Below, piece after piece: positions 18,481 to 32,758 of a stretch of 64,000 nucleotides of DNA (position 1 is the stretch's first letter; every line of letters begins with the position of its first letter). This stretch comes from Chitinophaga sp. sic0106 (lineage in GTDB: Bacteria; Bacteroidota; Bacteroidia; Chitinophagales; Chitinophagaceae), in assembly GCF_019219075.1 (NCBI RefSeq), contig NZ_JAHUWJ010000005.1, forward strand, positions 310,001-374,000, written 5' to 3'. A program made the position numbers and the translations under genes. The notes beneath the pieces were generated by a model, which saw only the letters and a program-made list of their open reading frames with translations, was not told the origin of the DNA and did not search any database.

Positions 18481-18512
18481 GTTTGCCGGCAGCCCATTGC
18501 CTGCCGGCAAAC
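18481..18512 (+). terminator. intra-operon hairpin between susD and the GH2 gene
   Basis: GTTTGCCGGCAG (18481-18492) and CTGCCGGCAAAC (18501-18512) form a perfect 12-bp GC-rich stem with an 8-nt loop. Only a weak T-rich tract (CTATTTCTTG) follows. It could act as a partial terminator or as an mRNA-stabilising element giving more SusCD than enzyme message. Confidence 0.6.
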
Positions 18513-18540
18513 CTATTTCTTGATTAGCACGGATACAGAG

Positions 18541-23516
<4,976 letters not shown>

Positions 23517-23520
23517 CGTC

Positions 23521-25818
23521 ATGGAATTTACAGCAAACGAAGTAAAGCAGCTGGTGCAAAAGCACTACCTGCTGGGAGTAGAAGTAGCTCCTTTGCAGGG
23601 TTACGATGAATTTAACTATAGGATCACTGATACCTCCGGGCGGAAATTTATCCTCAAAATAACCGGCGAGGAAAAGCAATACTCTTTCCTGGATGCACAA
23701 CTGCGTATCCTGGATCATCTTACTGTCACCGACGTAGCGTGGAAATTCCAGCAAATACTGCGGAATAAAAATCGCCAGGAATTAACGCCGGTGTTCAAAG
23801 ATGGGAAACAATATTACGTCCGCATCCTAACGTGGCTGGACGGGGAATGCTGGGCCACTGTACCGCTGAAAACGAAAGAATTGTACCTGGACCTTGGTCA
23901 TTTTCTGGGAGAAACAGATGAAGCCATGCGGGAGTTCCAACACGATGCGCTACACCGCCATTACACCTGGGATATCAGTACGGCTGCGGACGCCAACAAA
24001 TTACTACATCATATTCCTGACCCTGAAAAAAGAAGACTGGCAGGCTATTTTTTGCTGGCTTTTGAAACGGAAGTGCTGCCGGTATTGCAGGACCTGCGTC
24101 ATGCCTGCATCCACGGGGATGCGAATGATTATAATGTGCTGGTGCAGCATGGGAGAGTCAGTGGACTCATTGACCTGGGCGATATGGTGTATACCGCGCT
24201 GGTAAACAATGTAGCCATTGCCTGTACCTATGCCATGTTTAACGCCGCAGATCCGCTACAGGCGGCCGCATGGGTAATTGAAGGGTATCACCAGGCATTT
24301 CCGCTCACGGAGCAGGAGGTAGACCTGATCTATTATCTGATCGCAGGGCGTTTATGCATTAGCGTTACACAGTCTGCATACCAGGCTTCGCAGGGGTCCT
24401 CTAATAGTCATCACTTTGTGACTGAAAAAGACGCCTGGCAACTGCTGAATGCCCTTATTCAAATCAATCCCCTCCGGGCTGCGGATACCTTCCGTAAAGC
24501 TTGTGGTATGGCGTCATTGATCAATAAGGAAGATGATTATAGTCAGCTGCTACGGGAGCGAAAAGCGGTGATAGGCCGCAACCTTAGCATCAGCTATCGG
24601 AAACCGCTGAAAATTGTAAAGGGCGCCCTGCAATATTTATATGATGATAAGGGAGATACTTATGTGGACTGTGTAAATAACCCGAGTCACGTAGGGCATT
24701 GCCACCCGGTAGTAGTGAAGGCTATGCAGCGGCAGATTGCCACACTTAATACCAATAGTCGCTATCTGAGCGATCACCTGGTGGCATATGCTAAGGAGCT
24801 GCTTAGCACGCTGCCACCTAACCTGGCGGTGGTGTACTTTACCAACTCCGGCAGTGAGGCCAACGATCTGGCCATTCGCATGAGCCGGCATTTTACAGGC
24901 CGCAAAGAAGTAATGGTATTGGATCATGCCTATCATGGCACCTCCACGGTAGCCATGGAAATGAGTCCTTATAAATTTGATGGCAAAGGAGGATTCGGGC
25001 AAATGCCCTATATCCATAAAGCAGTTTCTCCGGATTTGTACCGGGGCGAATTTCGGTATGATGATCCGCAGGCCGGTGAAAAATATGCAGCGGATGTAGC
25101 ACAGATCCTGGAGCGCAACCCCGGAAAAATTGCAGCGTTCATTTGTGAAACATTGCTCGGTGTTGGAGGGCAAATCCCTTTGCCTGATAACTATCTTACA
25201 CAGGTCTACCAATATATACGGGCTGCCGGCGGGGTATGCATTGCCGACGAAGTGCAGGTGGGCTTTGGAAGAGTAGGAGAGAAATTCTGGGGCTTTGAAT
25301 TGCAGCAGGTGCAACCGGATATTGTGGTGCTGGGTAAACCTATCGGCAACGGACATCCGCTGGCGGCAGTAGTGGTGACGAGGGAAATAGCTGATGCCTT
25401 TGACAATGGGATGGAGTACTTCAATACTTTTGGCGGTAACCCCGTATCCATGGTCGCCGGCCGTGCGGTACTGGAAGTGATCAGGTCCGAACAAATGCAG
25501 CAGCATGCCCTGGAAACCGGCAACTATCTCATGGCAGGACTACGCAGCCTGATGGAAAAACATCGAATCATCAGTGATGTTCGTGGATTCGGACTCTTTA
25601 TCGGCGCAGAAATGGTGAAAGACCATGTGACGATGGAGCCAGCGGTAGACGAGATCAACGCCGTAGTGGAGAAAATGAAGGAGCGGGGCTTCCTGCTCTC
25701 TACGGACGGCCCCCTGCACAATGTGCTGAAAATTAAACCACCCATGGTTTTTAACAAGCAAAATGCTACTGATCTGGTACGCCATCTCGATGAGGTATTA
25801 ACTGCAATTAATAATTAA
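23521..25818 (+). CDS. hydroxylysine kinase / phospholyase-type fusion
   Basis: A 765-residue cytoplasmic fusion. Residues 1-320 are an aminoglycoside-phosphotransferase-fold kinase with HGDANDYN (catalytic Asp200) and LIDLGD (metal Asp218). Residues about 345-765 are a class III PLP enzyme with [36 protein letters not shown] and [10 protein letters not shown] (PLP lysine Lys606). The two halves correspond to human HYKK (5-hydroxylysine kinase) and PHYKPL (5-phosphohydroxylysine phospho-lyase), which are separate proteins in animals. The combined reaction would convert 5-hydroxylysine to 2-aminoadipate semialdehyde, ammonia and phosphate. An ethanolamine kinase/phospho-lyase is the main alternative, since ETNPPL is a close relative. 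The following ALDH7-type and DUF1338 genes favour hydroxylysine. Gap to the next gene is 4 bp. Confidence 0.85.
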   Translation: MEFTANEVKQLVQKHYLLGVEVAPLQGYDEFNYRITDTSGRKFILKITGEEKQYSFLDAQLRILDHLTVTDVAWKFQQILRNKNRQELTPVFKDGKQYYVRILTWLDGECWATVPLKTKELYLDLGHFLGETDEAMREFQHDALHRHYTWDISTAADANKLLHHIPDPEKRRLAGYFLLAFETEVLPVLQDLRHACIHGDANDYNVLVQHGRVSGLIDLGDMVYTALVNNVAIACTYAMFNAADPLQAAAWVIEGYHQAFPLTEQEVDLIYYLIAGRLCISVTQSAYQASQGSSNSHHFVTEKDAWQLLNALIQINPLRAADTFRKACGMASLINKEDDYSQLLRERKAVIGRNLSISYRKPLKIVKGALQYLYDDKGDTYVDCVNNPSHVGHCHPVVVKAMQRQIATLNTNSRYLSDHLVAYAKELLSTLPPNLAVVYFTNSGSEANDLAIRMSRHFTGRKEVMVLDHAYHGTSTVAMEMSPYKFDGKGGFGQMPYIHKAVSPDLYRGEFRYDDPQAGEKYAADVAQILERNPGKIAAFICETLLGVGGQIPLPDNYLTQVYQYIRAAGGVCIADEVQVGFGRVGEKFWGFELQQVQPDIVVLGKPIGNGHPLAAVVVTREIADAFDNGMEYFNTFGGNPVSMVAGRAVLEVIRSEQMQQHALETGNYLMAGLRSLMEKHRIISDVRGFGLFIGAEMVKDHVTMEPAVDEINAVVEKMKERGFLLSTDGPLHNVLKIKPPMVFNKQNATDLVRHLDEVLTAINN

Positions 25819-25822
25819 TGCT

Positions 25823-26698
25823 ATGAATAATTTGGAATTAATCCTGGAGGGCCTGATGCGCCGCTACAAACAAAGGGTGCCCGATGTGAACCGGGTGATT
25901 ACAGCCATGATTGCGGAAGGGCTGATAACTAATGAGCAGGAAATAGAAAACGATCATATCGCTTTTCGTACCATAGGCGTACCGCAGCTGGGTATACAAT
26001 CCCTTGAAAAAATCTTTATCCATCACGGCTATACGAAAAAGGACTACTATTATTTTGGGGAGAAGAAACTGGATGCTTACTGGTATGCGCCGCCTGCACC
26101 TAAGCTGCCCCGCATTTTCATTAGTGAACTACGGGTGAAGGACTTGTCGGCCGAAGCACAGGAGCTTATACATAGCTATACGGATGAAGTAACGGTTGAT
26201 CCTGTGGACGCTTTGCACCTGGACGATCCGGCCCAGGTGGATGCATTTCTGCATAGTGGGTTATGGCGGCTCCCGACTTACGCTGACTACGCGGCCCTGG
26301 CGGTTGAAAGCGAATATGCCTCCTGGACTATTTATAACCGTTATTACCTGAATCATTTCACCATTAGTGTACATAACCTGAAAGGGGAGTATGGCGATAT
26401 TGTATACTTCAACGAGTTCCTGGAAAAGCACGGCCTGAAACTAAATGATGCCGGTGGCAAGGTGAAGAAAAGTCCGGATGGACTGCTGTTGCAAAGTGCC
26501 ACTGTTGCCGGCATGATTAACGCCACTTTTGCAGGGCAGGAGCAGCACCCGATTGCCGGGTCGTATGTGGAGTTTGCAGAGCGCAGGTTACTCCCCGGGC
26601 ATGAGCAACTGCCGGAGGCAGCGCGGCGCGAAGGTTTTGAAGCAGCTAATGCCAATAAGATATTTGAAAGTACGTATTCATCACAAACAAATAAGTAG
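25823..26698 (+). CDS. hglS: DUF1338 2-oxoadipate dioxygenase/decarboxylase (HglS-like)
   Basis: A 291-residue cytoplasmic protein of the DUF1338 (HglS) family, VOC-like Fe(II) enzymes converting 2-oxoadipate to D-2-hydroxyglutarate with release of CO2. The expected metal ligands are His45 (NDHIAFRT), His178 (LNHFTISVHN) and Glu250 (GSYVEFAERR). The histidine-arginine spacing in HIAFR (His45, Arg49) is that reported for the Pseudomonas enzyme. It is shorter than the Pseudomonas protein, as in other short DUF1338 members. Position between the hydroxylysine fusion and the ALDH7 gene, with 4- and 2-bp gaps, fits the lower part of lysine/hydroxylysine catabolism. Confidence 0.85.
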   Translation: MNNLELILEGLMRRYKQRVPDVNRVITAMIAEGLITNEQEIENDHIAFRTIGVPQLGIQSLEKIFIHHGYTKKDYYYFGEKKLDAYWYAPPAPKLPRIFISELRVKDLSAEAQELIHSYTDEVTVDPVDALHLDDPAQVDAFLHSGLWRLPTYADYAALAVESEYASWTIYNRYYLNHFTISVHNLKGEYGDIVYFNEFLEKHGLKLNDAGGKVKKSPDGLLLQSATVAGMINATFAGQEQHPIAGSYVEFAERRLLPGHEQLPEAARREGFEAANANKIFESTYSSQTNK

Positions 26699-26700
26699 CA

Positions 26701-28221
26701 ATGAAATTTTTAGAAGAACTGGGTATCAAGGCGGTGAATCCAGGTATCAGCACAGGCATTAAATGGAAGCGGGGCAATGATGATATGGCTTCCTTTTCAC
26801 CGGTGGATGGGCTGTTGATAGCAAGCGTTGGAATTGCTGGCAGGCAGGACTATGAGGAAGTAATTCAAACAGCCACCCAGGCATTTGAAGAATGGCGCGC
26901 AGTACCAGCTCCGCGCCGGGGGGAGATCATACGGCAGATAGGGGAAGCCCTGCGTGCAAAAAAGCAGGCACTGGGAAGCCTGGTAAGTTGTGAAATGGGA
27001 AAGAGCTTGCAGGAAGGTTTGGGAGAGGTACAGGAAATGATCGATATCTGTGACTTTGCGGTGGGCTTAAGCCGTCAGCTCTATGGCTTGAGCATGCACA
27101 GTGAGCGTCCTTTGCACAGGATGTATGAGCAATGGCATCCGCTGGGAATAGTGGGCATTATTTCCGCATTCAATTTTCCGGTGGCTGTTTGGAGCTGGAA
27201 TGCTATGCTGGCAATGGTTTGCGGCAACGTATGTGTTTGGAAGCCCAGTGAAAAAACGCCATTGTCGTCCATTGCCTGCCAACATATAGTGGCAGAAGTG
27301 CTGGAACGCAATGGTATTCCCGAAGGCGTACTTTGTTTAGTTAACGGGGGGAGAGAAGCAGGAGAGTGGTTGGCTGCGGACCCCCGGGTGCCTTTAGTAT
27401 CAGCTACTGGTTCTACCCGTATGGGAAAGGCGGTAGCGGTAACGGTAGCTGCCAGGTTAGGCCGCTGCCTGTTGGAACTGGGAGGGAACAATGCCATTAT
27501 CATATCCCATGAGGCAGACCTGGACATGGCCCTGGTGGGCAGTTTATTCGGCGCCGTAGGAACGGCCGGGCAGCGTTGTACCACCACACGCCGGCTAATT
27601 ATTCATGAAGCAGTTTACGATAATTTCAAAGCAAAGCTGGTGAAAGCATATGGCCAACTGCGTATTGGTAATCCGCTGGACGAAAACAATCACGTGGGTC
27701 CGTTGATTGATCAGGCGGCAGTGGATGGTTATCTGACTGCCATCAGCGCCTGTAAGGCGCAGGGGGGTAAATTTATTGTAGATGGCGGGGTATTAGGTGG
27801 TGCAGGTCACGAAAGCGGTTGTTATGTGAAACCCTGTATTGCAGAAGTACAGCCGGATTACCCTATCGTACATACGGAAACATTTGCGCCCATTCTGTAC
27901 CTGATGAAATACAGTACGCTGGAGGAGGCCATTGCAATACAGAATCATGTGCCGCAGGGCCTTTCTTCCGCTATCATGACTTTAAATCTCCGGGAAGCTG
28001 AACTTTTCCTTTCTGCTGCTGGCAGCGATTGTGGGATTGCCAATGTAAACATTGGTACCTCCGGTGCGGAAATCGGTGGTGCGTTTGGTGGAGAAAAAGA
28101 AACGGGAGGGGGGCGTGAGAGTGGCAGTGATGCCTGGAAAAATTATATGCGCCGGCAAACGAATACGATCAACTACGGTACGCAGTTGCCGCTGGCGCAG
28201 GGAATTAAGTTTGACTTGTAA
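26701..28221 (+). CDS. ALDH7-type 2-aminoadipate semialdehyde dehydrogenase
   Basis: A 506-residue NAD(P)-dependent aldehyde dehydrogenase close to antiquitin (ALDH7A1). General base Glu259 lies in CLLELGGNNAII and nucleophile Cys293 in TAGQRCTTTRR. The C-terminal block from NIGTSGAEIGGAFGGEK through GGGRESGSDAWK and LAQGIKF is strongly ALDH7-like. ALDH7 oxidises 2-aminoadipate 6-semialdehyde (and its cyclic form) to 2-aminoadipate. This is exactly the product expected from the kinase/phospho-lyase fusion two genes upstream. It is the last gene of the operon, 3 bp before the hairpin terminator. Confidence 0.92.
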   Translation: MKFLEELGIKAVNPGISTGIKWKRGNDDMASFSPVDGLLIASVGIAGRQDYEEVIQTATQAFEEWRAVPAPRRGEIIRQIGEALRAKKQALGSLVSCEMGKSLQEGLGEVQEMIDICDFAVGLSRQLYGLSMHSERPLHRMYEQWHPLGIVGIISAFNFPVAVWSWNAMLAMVCGNVCVWKPSEKTPLSSIACQHIVAEVLERNGIPEGVLCLVNGGREAGEWLAADPRVPLVSATGSTRMGKAVAVTVAARLGRCLLELGGNNAIIISHEADLDMALVGSLFGAVGTAGQRCTTTRRLIIHEAVYDNFKAKLVKAYGQLRIGNPLDENNHVGPLIDQAAVDGYLTAISACKAQGGKFIVDGGVLGGAGHESGCYVKPCIAEVQPDYPIVHTETFAPILYLMKYSTLEEAIAIQNHVPQGLSSAIMTLNLREAELFLSAAGSDCGIANVNIGTSGAEIGGAFGGEKETGGGRESGSDAWKNYMRRQTNTINYGTQLPLAQGIKFDL

Positions 28222-28224
28222 AGA

Positions 28225-28266
28225 GGTAAATATAAGACCTTCGCCCGTGAAGGTCTTATATTTACC
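28225..28266. terminator. perfect bidirectional terminator after the ALDH gene
   Basis: GGTAAATATAAGACCTTC (28225-28242) and its exact complement (28249-28266) form an 18-bp stem with loop GCCCGT. It lies between the convergent ALDH7-type gene and the FAD monooxygenase gene and serves both. Confidence 0.85.
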
Positions 28267-28273
28267 GGTCTTG

Positions 28274-29377
28274 CTACACGCTCCAGGCCCTGATGGAGGC
28301 TTCAAGCTCCTCCTCAGATTCCGGTAGTTGCATTTGCAGGCCCCGGGTGATGCCTGCCTGCACATTTTCAACGTAAGGCTTGAAACTGGTGTTGTATTGT
28401 GCAAATGCTGCGTGATAGTCATTGTTTGCATGTAGCGCTTTCGCCAGCAGCGTTGCGCCTTGTATGGCCAGGCTGGTACCCATTCCTGTAAAAAAGCTGG
28501 GAGCATGTGCGGCATCGCCCACGAGGGCAACACGCCCTTTTGTCCAGGAGGGCATATGGATCTGGCAAACTTCATCGAAATAAAGGTTGTCGGACTGAAG
28601 GATGGTATCCAGGATTTCAGGAATTTTCCATTGCTTGTTGTTTCCGAAGTAATGTTTCAGTATCAACTTCTGCTGCTCCTGATCTCTGTAATCCCACTCC
28701 AGTGCAGGCGCTCTGAATACGAGTGCCGCGACGGCGGTGTCTTTGAACTGATAGATTACTGCCTGTTTACCTACTTCCCGGTATATGATGCCGGTATCCT
28801 GTGGTCTGCCGGTGGCTATATGACCCGCATCGGCAAAAGCGAAGTATGCACCAAAAAATTGTTTGAAGTTACTTTCCTTGCCAAAAACCAGTGTCCTTAC
28901 CAGGGAGTGGGTGCCGTCTGCACCGAATACGAAATCAAAATTGCTTTTGGCGGCGCTTTCAAACTCCACCTCCACGTGGTTCTCCTGTTGTGTGAGGTAA
29001 GTGATACTGTCACTGAAGATAATGTCCACCTCCGGTTTGGGAACTATCCCGAACAGGATCTCCAGCAAATCGCCCCGGTGAATTTCTATATCACCCATGT
29101 ATTGCTCCTGTTCATTGATGGAAACAGTCGCCAGCGTTTCATTTTGGGCATCCACGATTTCAATGGGGTGAACAAACTCCTTTGATTTAATGGCTTCCCA
29201 TATGCCCATTTCCATGACAATATCTAACGTCTGCCCGCGTACGTCAATGGGGGAGCCGCCTGTTCTGAGCCCTTCTCCGCGTTCTACCACTGTTACCTGG
29301 TAGCCGAATTTGTTTAGCCAGTAGGCCAGCGTAAGGCCTGCAAAGCTTGCTCCTGAGATTAATACTTTTTGTTTCAT
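28274..29377 (-). CDS. FAD-dependent monooxygenase (TetX/PHBH fold)
   Basis: A 367-residue group A flavoprotein monooxygenase. The FAD Rossmann motif is SGASFAGLTLAYWLNKFGYQ near the N-terminus, followed by VFGADGTHSLVR and the FAD-ribityl motif VGDAAHAPSFFTGMGTSLA. Enzymes of this size and type hydroxylate aromatic compounds or antibiotics such as tetracycline; the substrate here cannot be read from sequence. It is divergent from the AraC-type regulator gene at 29474 with a 96-bp shared region, so that protein may control it. Confidence 0.9.
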   Translation of the reverse strand: MKQKVLISGASFAGLTLAYWLNKFGYQVTVVERGEGLRTGGSPIDVRGQTLDIVMEMGIWEAIKSKEFVHPIEIVDAQNETLATVSINEQEQYMGDIEIHRGDLLEILFGIVPKPEVDIIFSDSITYLTQQENHVEVEFESAAKSNFDFVFGADGTHSLVRTLVFGKESNFKQFFGAYFAFADAGHIATGRPQDTGIIYREVGKQAVIYQFKDTAVAALVFRAPALEWDYRDQEQQKLILKHYFGNNKQWKIPEILDTILQSDNLYFDEVCQIHMPSWTKGRVALVGDAAHAPSFFTGMGTSLAIQGATLLAKALHANNDYHAAFAQYNTSFKPYVENVQAGITRGLQMQLPESEEELEASIRAWSV

Positions 29378-29473
29378 ACCTGCAAAATTTTAAGATGTTG
29401 CTTGTCGTATCAAAAGTAGTTGTAGCTTTATAATTAAAATACCTATATAGCGTCAAAAAATAGTCGTAAAACG

Positions 29474-30406
29474 ATGGAAGATATAGACAGAAAGCTATTG
29501 CAGTATGCTGCTAAAGTTGGGTTGTCAGTAGAAAAGGATTTTAAGCATTTTGATGTTAAATTCTTTAAAGCCTTTGACTTCCTGCCTGACATGGCCATGC
29601 ATTTCAGCGCGTTTGTGGTTAAAAAGAATTTCACACGCCTCACGGCCACCTCTGCTATCAAAAACAGTATAGGTTTTATGTTTTACAATATTTTTGAAGA
29701 CACGATCGCCGCGCGTCAAACCCGCCGTGCCATTGATAGGCCCCATGTGCGCATATTCCCTTTTGCGATACCGCAGAAAATCCATTTCACCAAAGACACA
29801 CATGTCACTCATATCTCCATAAGTATCAGTGCCGATTACCTAAAGACATTGCTGAGAGAAGAAGCAGACAACTTTCAATTTCTCCTCGATAGCACCAATA
29901 ATTTTTTAATGGAGGAAATCATGACGGACGATATGCTGCGCACCGTCAATGACATCGTAAAAAAGGAGGAACCCGCTGCTTTAAAGGGCTACTATTACAG
30001 AATAAAGGCAATGGAATTACTGCTGTACTTACTGGATAGTTTAAGAAAGCGGGAGAAGCCGGCGCACCAGCAACTCAGCGGGCGCGATATTAAAGCCATT
30101 TACCAGGTGCGCGATAAAATCAGCTCCTCCATCGACAAGCCAACCAGCATTGCAGCATTAACAAGGATAGCCGGCATGAATGAACATAAACTTCGTAGCG
30201 TGTTTATCCAGGTATTTGGTATGGGGATTTATGACTATTACCAGCACCTGCGCATGAAAGAGGCGGCGCGACTTATACGTGACGAAAAACTAAGTGTATC
30301 GGCAGCAGGCTACCAGGTAGGCTTTGAAAACCTGAGCCATTTTTCCCGGGTATTTGAAAAGCATATCGGTAAAAAGCCTAAAAAGTATAGCAGTGAGGTG
30401 AAATAG
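29474..30406 (+). CDS. AraC-family transcriptional regulator
   Basis: A 310-residue regulator. The C-terminal 100 residues contain the AraC double HTH: SIAALTRIAGMNEHKLRSVF, then YDYYQHLRMKEAARLIRD and SVSAAGYQVGFENLSHFSRVF. The N-terminal 200 residues are an unassigned sensor domain with no obvious cupin motif. It is divergent from the FAD monooxygenase, a common arrangement for a regulator and its target. The DUF1080 gene follows 70 bp downstream. Confidence 0.93.
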   Translation: MEDIDRKLLQYAAKVGLSVEKDFKHFDVKFFKAFDFLPDMAMHFSAFVVKKNFTRLTATSAIKNSIGFMFYNIFEDTIAARQTRRAIDRPHVRIFPFAIPQKIHFTKDTHVTHISISISADYLKTLLREEADNFQFLLDSTNNFLMEEIMTDDMLRTVNDIVKKEEPAALKGYYYRIKAMELLLYLLDSLRKREKPAHQQLSGRDIKAIYQVRDKISSSIDKPTSIAALTRIAGMNEHKLRSVFIQVFGMGIYDYYQHLRMKEAARLIRDEKLSVSAAGYQVGFENLSHFSRVFEKHIGKKPKKYSSEVK

Positions 30407-30476
30407 CCAGCAGATATTCCTATAATTTCCCATCTTTTTACCCTATCTTTTGGCCTTACCCATAATGTGAACACGT

Positions 30477-31268
30477 ATGAAAAACAAACTATTAATCTTA
30501 TTGCCACTGCTGTATTGCATGGCCTGTCAGCAAGCTGCCAAAAATGACAGCCCGCAATGGGTAAGCCTTTTCAATGGTAAAGACCTTAGCGACTGGATCG
30601 TAAAAATCCATCACCATGAAGTAGGCGATAACTTTGGTAACACCTTTCGCGTACAGGATAGCATCATCCAGGTGCGCTACGACCAGTATGGCGATTTTAA
30701 CGACCAGTTCGGTCATCTTTATTATAAACAGCCGTTCTCCCATTACCACCTCAAATTTGAATATCGGTTTGTAGGGAAATGGTATCCTTCTGCCCCTGAT
30801 TATACGCTGCTCAACAGTGGCGTCATGTTCCACTCGCAGGACCCACGCAGCATGCCTAAAGAGCAGGATTGGCCAATTTCCGTGGAAATGCAGCTGCTAG
30901 CCGGTTTGGGAGATGGCAATGCACGTCCTACCGGAAATATGTGCTCCCCCGGAACCAACGTAGTATACAAAGGGAAACTGGACCCACAGCATTGTATTGA
31001 GTCCTCTTCCAAAACATATGATGGCGAACAATGGGTACGGGGTGAACTGATTGTACTCGGAGATTCACTCATCACGCATATCATTAACGGCGATACCGTT
31101 TTGCAATATTCACAGCCACAGATTGGTGGCGGGGTGGTAAATAATTATAACCCGGCAATAAAAATCGACGGAAAGCTGCTATCCGAAGGGTATATCGCTT
31201 TACAAAGTGAAGGGCAGCCGGTGGACTTCAGGAATATCAGGATATTGGATTTGAGTCCGCGCAAATAA
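30477..31268 (+). CDS. DUF1080 lipoprotein (3-keto-disaccharide hydrolase-like)
   Basis: A 263-residue exported lipoprotein with lipobox YCMAC near residue 20. The mature part is a concanavalin-like DUF1080 domain: WVSLFNGKDLSDWIVK, HLYYKQPFSHYHLKFEYRF, NSGVMFHSQDP, EMQLLAG, and the C-terminal GYIALQSEGQPVDFRNIRIL. DUF1080 proteins include 3-keto-glucoside hydrolases and carbohydrate-binding members. No keto-sugar dehydrogenase lies nearby, so the substrate is unknown. It ends before the hairpin at 31299-31331. Confidence 0.9.
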   Translation: MKNKLLILLPLLYCMACQQAAKNDSPQWVSLFNGKDLSDWIVKIHHHEVGDNFGNTFRVQDSIIQVRYDQYGDFNDQFGHLYYKQPFSHYHLKFEYRFVGKWYPSAPDYTLLNSGVMFHSQDPRSMPKEQDWPISVEMQLLAGLGDGNARPTGNMCSPGTNVVYKGKLDPQHCIESSSKTYDGEQWVRGELIVLGDSLITHIINGDTVLQYSQPQIGGGVVNNYNPAIKIDGKLLSEGYIALQSEGQPVDFRNIRILDLSPRK

Positions 31269-31298
31269 TAACCTTTTTACACTTGCAAATAATATGAA

Positions 31299-31331
31299 AG
31301 CCAGCCACGGATGCATATTCCATGGCTGGCT
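31299..31331. terminator. bidirectional hairpin between DUF1080 and serine hydrolase genes
   Basis: AGCCAGCCA (31299-31307) pairs with TGGCTGGCT (31323-31331) around a 15-nt loop. It lies between two convergent genes. T-tracts on either side are weak. Confidence 0.65.
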
Positions 31332-31357
31332 ATTATTCTCTCTGAAAATAAAAATGC

Positions 31358-32593
31358 TTAGTTGTTAACCCTCCCAAACTCCACCTGCATCTTCCCGCCA
31401 AACTGCCCCATTAAACTCCATATCCGTTGAAAGTCTGCCAGCAGATTTTTATTCACGCCATTAAGCCCCTCCAGCTCTGTATTAGAAATGAACAGCATGC
31501 CAAACCCCTTTTCAGGGTTGAAAAACAGGAACGACGTTACGCCGCCATCACCGCCGCTATGGCCAATGATGCCATTCTTTTTCATGATATAAAACACGCC
31601 GATATTGGGTTCGTTAGGGTCGATGTTTTTTGGAGTATAGGCCGCTGAAAAAGCCGGTTGCAGCATCGTTTTATAGGAGGCGGGGGAGAGCAGGGTTCCC
31701 TTACCTTCATGCCCTGCAATGTTTTCTTTCAGGAAAAGACTCAGCTCATGGCCAGAGGTAATCAGCCCTCCATCCGGATAGCAGATCGAGCTATACGCCG
31801 GATATGGCGCTTTCAACCCCGTATATAAAGTAGCACCTGGCGCAGTGGGGAACCATCCTGAATGATCCATGTGTAGCGGACCTAAAATATATTTCTCCGT
31901 ATAGTCCGCAAAAGAAAGCCCGGATTTCATTTCTATCAGATAAGCCGCCAGGTCCGAAGCAATGTTGCTGTAGTCATACCGGCTGCCAGGGGCGGATTTA
32001 TTGAAATTTTTCTTACTGTAAAATTTCCCGTCAGCGGCAAGGTAGCTTTTTAGAAAGGCGCCCAGCGTGGTATCGGCACCGGTAGCACCATAACCTTTCG
32101 CCATAATTTGTTGATAGAGCGCATTATTTACATCTACCGGTGGCGTATATACGTAAGTTTTCTTATAGTAATCCTGATTGTCCGTAATGCCGGAGGTATG
32201 CGTTGCCAAATGTTTTATCAGGAGCGGCTTGTCCGCCATATTGGGTAGGGCTACTTTAAATGGCAGCAGGTCATTCACCGGGGTGTCCAGGGTAAATAAA
32301 CCCTGTTCCAGGGCTTTCATCACCGCCATGCCAATAAATAATTTACTGACGGAAGCAATCGGCTGCAATGTATTAGTGCCGTAGGGTGTTTGGCGCTGCA
32401 AATCCGCGTGCCCGAAACCATGTTCGTACAATAGGGTATCCTTATTCACTATGGCAACACTAAACCCCACGAATCCAGACTGGCTGTATTGTTGATTTAA
32501 CAATTGCGTAAGTGAATCCCGCGTTGATTGGGCATTAGCAGCTAAAGAGAGCAGGCAAATTGATAAGAAGGTTTTGATAGGATGAAATTTCAT
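31358..32593 (-). CDS. exported class C beta-lactamase-like serine hydrolase
   Basis: A 411-residue penicillin-binding-protein-fold hydrolase. It has a signal peptide (KTFLSICLLSLAANA), the SxxK motif SVSK (Ser81, Lys84), the second motif YSN in YDYSNIASDL, and the HSGG triad replacing KTG near the C-terminus (IIGHSGGDGG). HxG in place of KTG is usual for esterase or D-aminopeptidase-type members, so it need not be a beta-lactamase. ATG 32593 is preferred to 32626 because it starts the signal peptide and has AAAAAAGGCACT upstream. Confidence 0.9.
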   Translation of the reverse strand: MKFHPIKTFLSICLLSLAANAQSTRDSLTQLLNQQYSQSGFVGFSVAIVNKDTLLYEHGFGHADLQRQTPYGTNTLQPIASVSKLFIGMAVMKALEQGLFTLDTPVNDLLPFKVALPNMADKPLLIKHLATHTSGITDNQDYYKKTYVYTPPVDVNNALYQQIMAKGYGATGADTTLGAFLKSYLAADGKFYSKKNFNKSAPGSRYDYSNIASDLAAYLIEMKSGLSFADYTEKYILGPLHMDHSGWFPTAPGATLYTGLKAPYPAYSSICYPDGGLITSGHELSLFLKENIAGHEGKGTLLSPASYKTMLQPAFSAAYTPKNIDPNEPNIGVFYIMKKNGIIGHSGGDGGVTSFLFFNPEKGFGMLFISNTELEGLNGVNKNLLADFQRIWSLMGQFGGKMQVEFGRVNN

Positions 32594-32697
32594 AGTGCCT
32601 TTTTTGCGTCCAAAGGATTTAAACATTCGGTCTTCGAAGGTAATCCGATTTGAAGGAGCAATAAAAAAAATCTCAGGAGAAGATAATTATAGCGCAC

Positions 32698-32725
32698 AAA
32701 AAAGGGAGCAATTACCATTGCTCCC
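32698..32725 (-). terminator. rho-independent terminator of the SRPBCC gene
   Basis: On the minus strand GGGAGCAAT (32725-32717), loop GGTA, ATTGCTCCC (32712-32704), then six T residues (32703-32698). It ends the transcript of the gene at 32759-33205. Confidence 0.8.
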
Positions 32726-32758
32726 CAATAACATTCTTTAACAAACTTAGGCTGCGCC

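Noticed and set aside
23521..24480. Kinase domain as aminoglycoside resistance
   Set aside because: It is fused to a PLP lyase and embedded in a catabolic operon; the fold alone does not imply resistance.
24637..25506. Minus-strand frame of 289 codons opposite the aminotransferase domain
   Set aside because: Antisense to highly conserved class III aminotransferase sequence; its own composition is His/Cys-rich with no domain.
28460..29185. Plus-strand frame of 241 codons opposite the FAD monooxygenase
   Set aside because: The minus-strand gene carries clear FAD motifs; the antisense frame has none.
31358..32593. Serine hydrolase as a clinical-type beta-lactamase
   Set aside because: The third motif is HSGG rather than KTG, typical of esterase or peptidase-type relatives.
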